DNA of 64,000 nt from Lethocerus indicus. Lineage: Eukaryota; Arthropoda; Insecta; Hemiptera; Belostomatidae. Location of the stretch: NCBI GenBank assembly GCA_019843655.1, contig JACDQD010000123.1:1-64000 (forward strand). Reading direction: 5' to 3'. The number at the start of each line of letters is the position of its first letter. Within the stretch, counting starts at the first letter, position 1. Below the pieces are notes generated by a model. The model was given only the letters and a program-made list of their open reading frames with translations, was not told the DNA's origin and searched no databases. The translations under genes and the position numbers were made by a program. Of this stretch, positions 35,568 to 46,700 are shown piece after piece.

Positions 35568-36290
35568 TAGATACTTCATAGTTCACAATTTTCAGATTTG
35601 TTGAACGCATTCAATTCTCCGCTCTCAGACTAAACAACGTACTGAGGCCGTTAATTGTAATATTGTGGTTGTGATATACTTTTATTGCAGACAACAGATC
35701 TCCTTGTGAGTTTGTCCGATATCAGTTTCACTTTTTCTAGCATCAAATATCAGATTATAGGGGTTAAGCCTATTAGCGCTTTATACTCTATGGGCTGTGT
35801 ACAGTCTGGGTACAGTAAAAATGGGGACTCGGATATATTGTCAGTGCCTCCTAGATCGGTGTTAGGCGATCGGTGTGCAGAAATTCTATCCAATATTTGG
35901 GCGTAAATTAAAATTGGGCTGGTATAAAATATGAATATTGACACTCGAGGATGCACTCGTAAATTAAGATAATAATTATAATAGATATTTCATAGTTCAC
36001 AATTTTCATATTTGTTGAACGCATTTCAGTTCTCCGCTCTCAGACTAAACAGCGTACTGAGGCCGGCAATTGTATTGTATATTTGGTTGCGATACTTTCT
36101 ATTAATGACGGCGAAACCTAAAGTACCACCTCCCAAAGTGAGTTTGTTCGATATCAGTTTTACTGTTTCCAGCTTAAAATATTAAAAACGGTGCTAAGAA
36201 TATTAGTGCTTTATACTCTATGGGCTGTACAGTCTGGGTACAATAATAATGGGGACTCGGATATATTGTCAGTGCCTCCTAGATCGGGGT
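35568..36290. repeat. ~300-bp direct duplication just upstream of the carrier exons
   Basis: 35568-35870 and 35983-36290 share TTCATAGTTCACAATTTTCA, CCGCTCTCAGACTAAACA, GTGAGTTTGT and GGGGACTCGGATATATTGTC in the same order, about 415 bp apart. The copies differ mainly around 35690 versus 36105. Confidence 0.9.
36105..36137 (+). CDS. Possible mini first exon, MTAKPKVPPPK then GTGAGT donor
   Basis: ATG followed by 10 sense codons ends exactly at a consensus donor (CCCAAA|GTGAGT), phase 0. The next recognised exon on this strand (36528) also begins in phase 0, only 390 bp away. A short, EF-hand-less carrier isoform starting here is therefore possible. The ATG context (TTA before ATG) is weak. 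The segment lies inside a duplicated repeat whose other copy keeps the GTGAGT but not the ATG. Chance occurrence is quite possible. Confidence 0.2.
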
Positions 36291-36527
36291 GCTGTATCTA
36301 TCCGACAGTTACTTAATTGAATGAACAGAATTATATTTTCTAATTCAATCCTTACCAATATAAGGAAGGATTGACTTCTGTCCGGAGTCCGGGAAAAAGT
36401 AAAACGACGTTGTATAACAATCGAATAGGTGGGACTTGGTCCAGAGAGAGAGAGAGAGTTTTCCTCTTGGACTTCTGTACCGTTTCCAGTTTCTGTACTG
36501 AAATTCGCGTTGCCTTCTCTTTTCCAG

Positions 36528-36686
36528 TACCTGGATATAGGCGAGGACATGAACGTCCCGGACGACTTCACGCAGGCGGAGATGCTGACCGGAATGTGGT
36601 GGCGACACCTGGTCTCGGGCGGTATTGCCGGCGCCGTCTCCAGGACCTGTACGGCCCCACTCGACAGGCTCAAAGTTTACCTTCAG
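36528..36686 (+). CDS. SCaMC: Mitochondrial ATP-Mg/Pi carrier (SCaMC), exon: linker and helix 1
   Basis: First recognised exon of a short calcium-binding mitochondrial carrier, an inner-membrane exchanger of ATP-Mg (or ADP) for phosphate. Acceptor CTTCTCTTTTCCAG|TAC, donor CTTCAG|GTAATT, 53 codons, phase 0 at both ends. It encodes the linker after the EF-hand half ([12 protein letters not shown]), then [20 protein letters not shown] and the first carrier signature PLDRLK. This matches the SLC25A23/24/25 family, with insect-like wording. The EF-hand exons should lie upstream in phase 0; none was found in 1-36527, so they are hidden among repeats, outside the window, or the transcript uses a short first exon. 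Confidence 0.93.
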
Positions 36687-36734
36687 GTAATTAAAACCCA
36701 ATTGATTGTCTTTAATTGGGGTTAAAATTTACTC

Positions 36735-38215
36735 TAGGGGGGTTATCGGCTGTATTCGATATATCGATTATATACGGGTCGATGAATCGATGACGTCAAC
36801 TTCGATGTCGGCCATCTTTGTATTCACATCGCCTACCTTTTATTAAGGCGTCCGAGGGTTTTTTTTTTTTTTTTAAAGTAAAGGGAAAGAAAGTAATTAC
36901 GACGCGAAAAGAAATATATAAAAAAATAGGTTAAAGTATAATGTAGGCCCCGGCCCCCCCGAGGAGGTTATCGGGTGTATTCGATATATCGATTATATAC
37001 GGGTCGATGAATCGATGACGTCAACTTCGATGTCGGCCATCTTTGTATTTCACATCGCCTACCTTTATTAAGGCGTCCGAGGGTTTTATTTTTTAGTAAA
37101 GGGAAAGAAAGTAATTACGACGCGAAAAGAAATATATAAAAAATAGGTTAAAGTATAATGTAGGGCCCCGAGGAGGTTATCGGGTGTATTCGATATATCG
37201 ATTATATACGGGTCGATGAATCGATGACGTCAACTTCGATGTCGGCCATCTTTGTATTCACATCGCCTACCTTTATTAAGGCGTCCGAGGGTTTTTTTTA
37301 AAGTAAAGGAAAGAAAGTAATTACGACGCGAAAAGAAATATATAAAAAAATAGGTTAAAGTATACTGTAGGGTCCCCCCCCCCCCCCGAGGGGAGGTTAT
37401 TGGTTGTATTCGATATATCGATTATATACGGGTCGATGAATCGATGACGTCAACTTCGATGTCGGCCATCTTTGTTTTCACATCGTCTACCTTTATTAAG
37501 GCGTCCGACGGGTTTTTTTTTTTAGTAAAGGAAAGAAAGTAATTACGACGCGAAAAGAAATATATAAAAAAAAATAGGTTAAAGTATACTGTAGGGGCCC
37601 CCCCGAGGAGGTTATCGGGTGTATTCGATATATCGATTATATACGGGTCGATGAATCGATGACGTCAACTTCGATGTCGGCCATCTTTGTATTCACATCG
37701 CCTACCTTTATTAAAGCGTCCGACGGGTTTTTTTTTAGTAAAGGGAAAGAAAGTAATTACGACGCGAAAAGAAATATATAAAAAAAATAGGTTAAAGTAT
37801 ACTGTAGGGGCCCCCCCGAGGAGGTTATCGGGTGTATTCGATATATCGATTATATACGGGTCGATGAATCGATGACGTCAACTTCGATGTCGGCCATCTT
37901 TATTCACATCGCCTACCTTTATTAAGGCGTCCGACGGTTTTTTTTTTTTTAAAGGGAAAGAAAGTAATTACGACGCGAAAAGAAATATATAAAAAAATAG
38001 GTTAAAGTATACTGTAGGGCCCCGAGGAGGTTATCGGGTGTATTCGATATATCGATTATATACGGGTCGATGAATCGATGACGTCAACTTCGATGTCGGC
38101 CATCTTTGTATTCACATCGCCTACCTTTATTAAGGCGTCCGAGGGTTTTTTTTTTTTTTTAAAGTACAGGGAAAGAAAGTAATTACGACGCGAAAAGAAA
38201 TATATAAAAAATAAT
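36735..38215 (+). repeat. ~215-bp intronic tandem array, 7 units, each with a CRE-like site
   Basis: Lies in the intron after the first carrier exon. Units start with GTATTCGATATATCGATTAT at about 36752, 36977, 37184, 37407, 37620, 37836 and 38040 (spacing 205-225 bp). Each contains CGATGACGTCAACTTCG, with the CRE/ATF octamer TGACGTCA, then GTCGGCCATCTTTG and TACGACGCGAAAAGAAATAT. Units differ mainly in the length of T and C runs. No coding content. Confidence 0.95.
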
Positions 38216-38230
38216 ATAATGACACTGACC

Positions 38231-38455
38231 TTATTCGGAATCTGACTCCGCTCGAGGAGGAGCCTCCTCCTCCTGCCGTGGGCCGATATCCCGAAATCCC
38301 GCTTCAGAAAAACTTTTATCGCTGACCGGATTTCCTCCAATCGCATCTGTATCGACATCATTTTTTTCCGGATTTTTAAAACGAAGGTGAAAACTATTCA
38401 CCCCGACGTGCACGACGAACCCCTGCGTCTCATCTTCTAAACAATTGTACCACCA
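38231..38455 (-). CDS. Candidate terminal exon on the opposite strand, product unknown
   Basis: Product not recognised. On the minus strand, 74 codons and a TAA stop follow a possible acceptor (GTCGGTAG|TGG). The peptide starts WWYNCLEDETQGFVVHVGV, continues through a polar segment, and ends in an acidic tail (QEEEAPPRAESDSE), the kind of end seen in real C-termini. It sits directly beyond the last unit of the intronic array and antisense to the carrier gene. The polypyrimidine tract is poor and no further exon was found. It could be a nested gene exon, a retrocopy or transposon fragment, or chance. Confidence 0.28.
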   Translation of the reverse strand, partial: WWYNCLEDETQGFVVHVGVNSFHLRFKNPEKNDVDTDAIGGNPVSDKSFSEAGFRDIGPRQEEEAPPRAESDSE

Positions 38456-39470
38456 CTACCGACAATCTATCGGAATATATATCGCTGGTACCCGGTACCG
38501 TCGAATAATTATTCGACTTAAATAGAGTAGAAACTGTATTAACGCTTTAGCTTAATAAAAATTTTGAATATAATACTTCGGTCAAAACATCAATTGTCGG
38601 CAGGTTACAGCGGCGTAACGACGTGCCCAGATCCAGTCGGTATTGTATTCGCCGTTTTATTATAATAATAGCGTAAAGTCAATAAACATGGAATTATTAG
38701 TTGTCGGGGAAAATTTTATTGGGTTGGAAAAAATTTAATATATTCCAATTTTTCGGTTAAAAATTGTTTCAGTAGTCGGCCGTGAAACGTCGACGAGAAT
38801 AATAATTCGATCGAGTAGGCCGTGGTCTTCTCTTCTACGGGGGTTCTTATTGTGGGGGTAACGACTTTCGGTAATGAAATATCACCGAAAGTGATGAAAG
38901 TTTTTCGAAATATTCTCGACAAAGTTTTGCTCATCGACGACACTGGATTTATCGGGTCGACAACTGGAGCAATTCAGCTGAATTCACCACCGACAAGTGG
39001 CTTTGTACATATTTTTAAGTAGATAAGCTGTAGATGGTTTCGAATGCATGTATAAGATACATTTTAATTCTGCGCAATGTCCCAGCGTTGGACTTGTCGA
39101 ATCGCGCAATAACGGCCTTTATTCGGTCGTCGTCGTCAACGACCTCGGCTGGAAGTCGAACGGAATCAATTCCCGGTTTAAGGCTTCATGGCGTAAACGG
39201 CGTTATTTACTGAGCCCTTACGAGGCGTTAACGCTTTGCGTAATGAAAAGCGAAACTTGAGCGCTTGAGTTGATTGGCGCGGGTTGACTTAGTTTCGATA
39301 GCGAACGTTTCGCGCAGAAACCGAATCTCTTATCTGCGACGCACTTAAAAAATATGTATCGAACCGAATACATAAACTGTATTCGTCGTACAGTTCCGCG
39401 TTTCAATCTTCGTCTCTCTACGTAACGCCGGGGAAAAAAAAAAAGCAAATCCCTCCCCGATTCTAATATC
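38456..39470. other. Intronic DNA with overlapping unexplained frames
   Basis: 38716-38943 (-) and 38822-39022 (+) are overlapping open frames on opposite strands. Both look moderately protein-like, but I recognise neither. The minus frame extends upstream to about 38980 before a stop and has no good acceptor. No call is made. Confidence 0.35.
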
Positions 39471-39474
39471 GTAA

Positions 39475-39515
39475 GAAAAATTCGATAAGATGTATTCTAG
39501 TCTCGATACGAAGAT
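39475..39515 (+). mobile_element. Mariner left-part fragment
   Basis: ATTCGATAAGATGTATTCTAGTCTCGA matches the segment after the left inverted repeat of the mariner-type element (GATAAGATGTATTTCGGTCTCGA). Its right end is not adjacent. Confidence 0.5.
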
Positions 39516-39626
39516 ACAAATAATTTTTATTACTATAAATACAATATTAGAACGCTATAAACATGCTTTGATTAGTGTATGTATTCCGGCCTATTGGCCT
39601 TTTAATTCTAGTCTCGAGGAGTTCAC

Positions 39627-39688
<62 letters not shown>

Positions 39689-39695
<7 letters not shown>

Positions 39696-39805
39696 ACATC
39701 TTATCTGCCATATACGAGAAATAATGCTTTGTTAAGGGTTTAAAGCGGGATTGTACGTTAGGAATTTACCTAAATTATTTAAATATACGTTAACCCTTCG
39801 CACTC

Positions 39806-39896
<91 letters not shown>

Positions 39897-40848
39897 GATT
39901 AATAATTAAAATTTCTTTTTTAGCGAAATAAACCGAATACCAAAGTCGAAATATCGATTACTTTCGGTTACCCCCCCCCCAAATATTTAACAATTCCAGA
40001 ACCCAATTTTTCGGGTTCGATTTCTCTAATCGCAGCCGTCCAATGGTCTAATAATAAGTAAATCGAATGGCGTATTGTTTTAATAGTTATTTATTAAAAA
40101 TAAATTCGTCGATATATATATATATATATATATAATTGATTTTGAGCTATATACTACCCTCAACGGTGGCTCGACGGTCTCGATAATGCAGTAATAAAAA
40201 AAATTCTGGAAAAATAAAGCGATACAAAATTGATTATTATTATTATTATATAATTATTAACATCTTTGCACTCGCCATATAGGCGGCGTAATACATTTTG
40301 TCGGTACCGTACATTACAAAATATAATGTTTAATTTGTTTCGAAACATGAAGCTCACTTATGTTTATTTAGCTTCGATCGTTTTAGTAATAAAAATAGAA
40401 GTATTCGAATAGGCGTTGTTAACGCAGAATTTTATGTTCGAATCCTTTTTTACGTGTCGATTTCTTACTATTTTCTATTGACTACATTATTTTTTTTCTA
40501 TATAATAATTCTTAAAAATTATCAGTTATTCTAATAAATACGGTACAGAGATTTTTACTTTCCCTGGCCCGACCTGATCTCTAAATCGAAAAAATAAATT
40601 ACAAAAAATTTTTTTTTTTATTCGTATACGTCGTTACGAAATATGTTGCTATAAAAATGTTTTTGTTACGAGCCGATAGATGACTTACTTAAATATTAAT
40701 ACGAGTCTAATACAATTAATGTACGAGTGCGAAGGGTTAATTTATATTTAAATAATTTAGGTAAATTCCTAACGGTACAATCCCGCTTTAAACCCTTAAC
40801 AAAGCATTATTTCTCGTATATGGCAGATAAGATGTATCGATATATATG
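39689..40848. mobile_element. ~1.16-kb non-autonomous element with ~120-bp TIRs
   Basis: 39689-39808 (ATCGATACATCTTATCTGCC, ATATACGAGAAATAATGC, GGGTTTAAAGCGGGATTGTA, AACCCTTCGCACTCGTA) is nearly perfectly reverse-complementary to 40729-40848. The interior holds (TA)n at 39809-39892, a mariner right end (39895-39970: CAAAGTCGAAATATCGATTA) and AT-rich DNA, but no transposase frame. It sits in the carrier intron about 140 bp before the next exon. Confidence 0.88.
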
Positions 40849-40988
40849 AAAGTTATCGATAGTGAAGCGATACAATACCAACAGTGCGATCGTACATTGG
40901 GACTTGGCCTTAATCCGTTTATTTGTAAATTAATTGTAAATTTGAACAATTTTGTACCAATATTCACCCCGTTCCGTTATCGTTTCAG

Positions 40989-41249
40989 GTGCACGGTAGC
41001 ACGAAGACGACGATCCGGTCGTGCCTGAGTCACATGCTGAAGGAGGGCGGTTTCCTGTCGCTGTGGCGCGGCAACGGTATCAACGTGCTGAAAATCGCGC
41101 CGGAAACCGCGCTGAAATTTATGGCGTACGAACAGGCGAAAAGGGTGATCCGACGGAACAACACCAACAGGGAACTGATAATACAGGAGAGGTTCGCGGC
41201 CGGTTCGCTAGCCGGAGGCGTAAGCCAAACCGTTATATATCCGCTCGAG
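40989..41249 (+). CDS. SCaMC: SCaMC exon: carrier repeat 1 end to repeat 2 start
   Basis: Acceptor CGTTTCAG|GTG, donor CTCGAG|GTAATT, 87 codons, phase 0 at both ends. It encodes [12 protein letters not shown], the matrix-helix stretch [36 protein letters not shown], then a short loop and the start of repeat 2 ([15 protein letters not shown]). The second signature begins here (YPLE) and is completed across the splice by [19 protein letters not shown] is a strongly conserved stretch of this carrier family. The intron before it (4.3 kb) is almost entirely repeats. Confidence 0.96.
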
Positions 41250-42115
41250 GTAATTACCCCGGTTTATTATTAGTTTTTTAATAGAAATTTTAAGAATACA
41301 ACCCGACCGATAATGGATAAGCGAGATGCATTCGATACGTCAAACCTGCCGCGTCGATGTTACTAAATTATTTTAAAAAATTGTATACACACTTTTAATG
41401 TACAATGTATGCGTTTCATCGATCGGACTTTCATTATTTCTGAAATATTGTTCCGAAATAAAGGGTCCGAGGACCGTTATGTATACATAGGTCGACATAA
41501 ACTCTACTCGGTACATATATTATACAACGACCGTTATATAATCGGCAAAATTCAATATAACGAACGGTATCCGACCGTCCGACGTTCAATAAAATGCAAA
41601 CTATAAAGTCGCAAATACTGAAGCGCAGTACTAAGTTTCAACCCACATAAAGATCTTGAAATCCCGTTTGTTGTTGTTGTTGTTGTTGTTTGAATTACTG
41701 GTGGGAATTGAATATCAATATAGTTTATTGAAATTTTACATTTGTACCGATCAAATTGTTGATATACAGGGTGTCACAAAATTAACGCAAGATTTCAATC
41801 CATACCACCGTACTTTCATTATTTTTGAAATATTGTTCAACGACGAAAACACCGGTTGTTCTTTTATCTTTTGTATAACGCTCCGTTTGTATCGACCCTA
41901 AACTATCGGCTGTCAAACGGTTTTTTTTTTTCAAATCGGTTTGCCGCGAATATACAAAAGAAAAAAAAACCCTAAACACTTGATACATTTTTTTTGATTC
42001 CCAGTTTTTGTAATCTGTACAAAAATTGTACAGTAGGTTAAGTATTTGACTAATGTATAAATATAAGAAACTTTGAGCGGGTTTTCTATTGCTGTCGAGC
42101 CTTCTTGATTTACCG
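41250..42115. mobile_element. Intron 2 transposon fragments (41415-41460, 41766-41960)
   Basis: GATATACAGGGTGTCACAAA opens a fragment at 41761. ACTTTCATTATTTTTGAAAT occurs at about 41813 and, as ACTTTCATTATTTCTGAAAT, at about 41427. CCCTAAACTATCGGCTGTCAAACGG at about 41896 links this to the copies at 13790 and 17826. No coding remnant was recognised. Confidence 0.65.
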
Positions 42116-43206
<1,091 letters not shown>

Positions 43207-43410
43207 TTGTATTAGCGGTACCCGAAAGTAATCGACATTTTGACTTTGGAATTCATTTTATTTTGCTATAAACATCTAGTATATATTGACCGATATTATC
43301 GACAACTCTCCGCCGTCACTTTTCCGGCAAATTTTCGATTCCCCTCCTGTTGAGGAACTCCTCGACACCGAAATACATCTTATCAAATTGTCGATTACTT
43401 TTCGGTATGC

Positions 43411-43418
<8 letters not shown>
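43207..43418 (-). mobile_element. Mariner-type MITE with transposase C-terminal remnant
   Basis: Ends GGTACCCGAAAGTAATCGAC and, inverted, TTAGGCATACCGAAAAGTAATCGAC. On the minus strand a frame reads FDKMYFGVEEFLNRRGIENL, then PEK, an in-frame stop, then RRRVVDNIGQYILD. This fits the C-terminal F..RGI..LP.KW..VVD..G.YI pattern of Tc1/mariner transposases. Only about 200 bp of the 3' end survives, ending about 150 bp before the next carrier exon. Confidence 0.85.
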
Positions 43419-43449
<31 letters not shown>

Positions 43450-43567
43450 ATACAATAACGTGTATGGGGGTTGATAGTCGTAGCGACACTATCCGTAGCG
43501 CCTGCGGGGGGGAAATTTCACCCTGTTTGTACCAGAAATTCACGGAATTTCATTTCCGTCGTTGCAG

Positions 43568-43715
43568 ACAATGAAAAACAACTATCTGAGACAGCACTCT
43601 GAGGGCGAAGCTCCCGGCGTGCTGCTGCTGTTGGCGTGCGGCATGGCGTCCAGTACCTGCGGTCAAGTATGCAGCTATCCACTAGCGCTAGTCAGGACCA
43701 AACTACAGGCCCAAA
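43568..43715 (+). CDS. SCaMC: SCaMC exon: carrier repeat 3 start
   Basis: Acceptor CGTCGTTGCAG|ACA, donor CCAAA|GTGAGT, 49 codons plus one base (phase 1). It encodes TMKNNYLRQHS, then VLLLLACGMASSTCGQVCSY and the third signature PLALVRTK. In that signature the usual acidic residue is replaced by Ala, as is normal for this subfamily. The donor is followed after only a few bases by the 164-bp satellite that fills the intron. Confidence 0.95.
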
Positions 43716-43722
43716 GTGAGTT

Positions 43723-46700
43723 TCCCTCCTTATTATGGGCTACTATTATTTATATGTATATATAAATTTATAAATATACATATATATAGAAAATGAGGGA
43801 GAATTTCGACAGAATACAGACAGAATTCCAGGTCTCCAAACAATTTTTGACCGAAAGACATTTTATTAAATTTAAACCATTTGAAAATGCCCTGCAAATA
43901 TTCCCCATTAGGCTACGATTATTTATATGTATATATAAATTTATAAATATACATATATAGAAAATGAGGGGAGAATTTTGACAGAATATGGTCTGCAACA
44001 ATTTTTGACCGAAAGACATTTTTTATTAAATTTGCCCTGCAAATATATTCGATAAATATACATATATAGAAAATGAGGGAGAATTTCGACAGAATACGGT
44101 TCCGGTCTCAACAATTTTTTGACCGAAAGACATTTTTTTAAATTTAAACCATTTGAAAATGCCCTGCAAATATTCCCCATTAGGCTACGATTATTTATAT
44201 GTATACACCAATTCTATAAATATACATATATAGAAAATGAGGGAGAATTTCGACAGAATAACGGTTGGGGTCTCAACAATTTTTGACCGAAAGACATTTT
44301 ATTAAATTTAAACCATTCGAAAATGCCCTGCAAATATTCCCCATTAAGGCTATACTTATTTATATGTATATATAAATTTATAAATATACATATATAGAAA
44401 ATGAGGGGAGAATTTCGACAGAATACGGTTCCGGTCTCAACAATTTTTTGACCGAAAGACATTTTTTTAAATTTAAACCATTTGAAAATGCCCTGCAAAT
44501 ATTCCCCATTAGGCTATGATTATTTATATGTATATATAAATTTATAAATATACTATATAGAAAATGTGGGTGAATTTTTACAGAATATGGTTCCGGTCTC
44601 AACAATTTTTGACCGAAAGACATTTTTTAAATTTAAACCATTTGAAAATGCCCTGCAAATATTCCCCATAGGCTAAGTGATATGTTATAAATTTATAAAT
44701 ATACATATATAGAAAATGAGGGAGAATTTCGACAGAATACGGTTCGGTCTCTGACAATTTTTGACCAAAGACATTTTTTAAATTTAAACCATTTGAAAAT
44801 GCCCTGCAAATATTCCCCATTAGGCTACGATTATTTATATGTATATATAAATTTATAAATATACATATATAGAAAATGAGGGGAGAATTTCGACAGAATA
44901 CGGTTCCGGTCTCAACAATTTTTTGACCGAAAGACATTTTATTAAATTTAAACCATTTGAAAATGCCCTGCAAATATTCCCCATTAGGCTACGATTATTT
45001 ATATGTATATATAAATTTATAAATATACATATATAGAAAATGAGGGGAGAATTTCGACAGAATACGGTTCCGGTCTCAACAATTTTTTGACCGAAAGACA
45101 TTTTTTTAAATTTAAACCATTTGAAAATGCCCTGCAAATATTCCCCATTAGGCTACGATTATTTATATGTATATATAAATTTATAAATATACATATATAG
45201 AAAATGAGGGGAGAATTTCGACAGAATACCGTTGGGGTCTGAACAATTTTTTGACCGAAAGACATTTTATTAAATTTAAACCATTTGAAAATGCCCTGCA
45301 AATATTCCCCATTAGGCTACAATTATTTATATGTATATATAAATTTATAAATATACATATATAGAAAATGAGGGGAGAATTTCGACAGAATACGGTTGCG
45401 GTCTCAACAATTTTTTGACCGAAAGACATTTTTTTAAATTTAAACCATTCGAAAATGCCCTGCAAATATTCCCCATTAGGCTACGATTATTTATATGTAT
45501 ATATAAATTTATAAATATACATATATAGAAAATGAGGGGAGAATTTCGACAGAATACGGTTCCGGTCTCAACAATTTTTTGACCGAAAGACATTTTTTTA
45601 AATTTAAACCATTCGAAAATGCCCTGCAAATATTCCCCATTAGGCTACGATTATTTATATGTATATATAAATTTATAAATATACATATATAGAAAATGAG
45701 GGGAGAATTTCGACAGAATACGGTTGTCTCAACAATTTTTGACCGAAAGACATTTTTAAATTTAAACCATTTGAAAATGCCCTGCAAATATTCCCATTAG
45801 GTTACGATTATTTATATGTATATATAAATTTATAAATATACATATATAGAAAATGAGGGGAGAATTTCGACAGAATACGGTTCCGGTCTCAACAATTTTT
45901 TGACCGAAAGACATTTTATTAAATTTAAACCATTCGAAAATGCCCTGCAAATATTCCCCATTAGGCTACGATTATTTATATGTATATATAAATTTATAAA
46001 TATACATATATAGAAAATGGGGGAGACTTCGGCCAGAATACGGTTAGTCTCAAACAATTTTTGACCGAAAGACATTTTTTAAATTTAAACCATTTGAAAA
46101 TGCCCTGCAAATATTCCCCATTAGGCTACGATTATTTATATGTATATATAAATTTATAAATATACATATATAGAAAATGAGGGGAGAATTTCGACAGAAT
46201 ACGGTTGCGGTCTCAACAATTTTTTGACCGAAAGACATTTTATTAAATTTAAACCATTTGAAAATGCCCTGCAAATATTCCCCATTAGGCTACGATTATT
46301 TATATGTATATATAAATTTATAAATATACATATATAGAAAATGAGGGGAGAATTTCGACAGAATACGGTTGGGGTCTGAACAATTTTTTGACCGAAAGAC
46401 ATTTTATTAAATTTAAACCATTTGAAAATGCCCTGCAAATATTCCCCATTAGGCTACGATTATTTATATGTATATATAAATTTATAAATATACATATATA
46501 GAAAATGAGGGGAGAATTTCGACAGAATACGGTTGCGGTCTCAACAATTTTTGACAACATTTTTTATTTAAACCATTGACCGCCCTGCAAAGACATTTTA
46601 TTTAATTTAAAATTTATAAATATACATATATAAAATGAGGGGAGAATTTCACAGAATTCTGCCGAAAGACATTTTATTAAATTTAAACCATTCGAAAATG

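Noticed and set aside
36371..36701. Overlapping 107-134 codon frames on both strands around the first carrier exon
   Set aside because: Shadows of the real exon at 36528-36686 extended into intron sequence.
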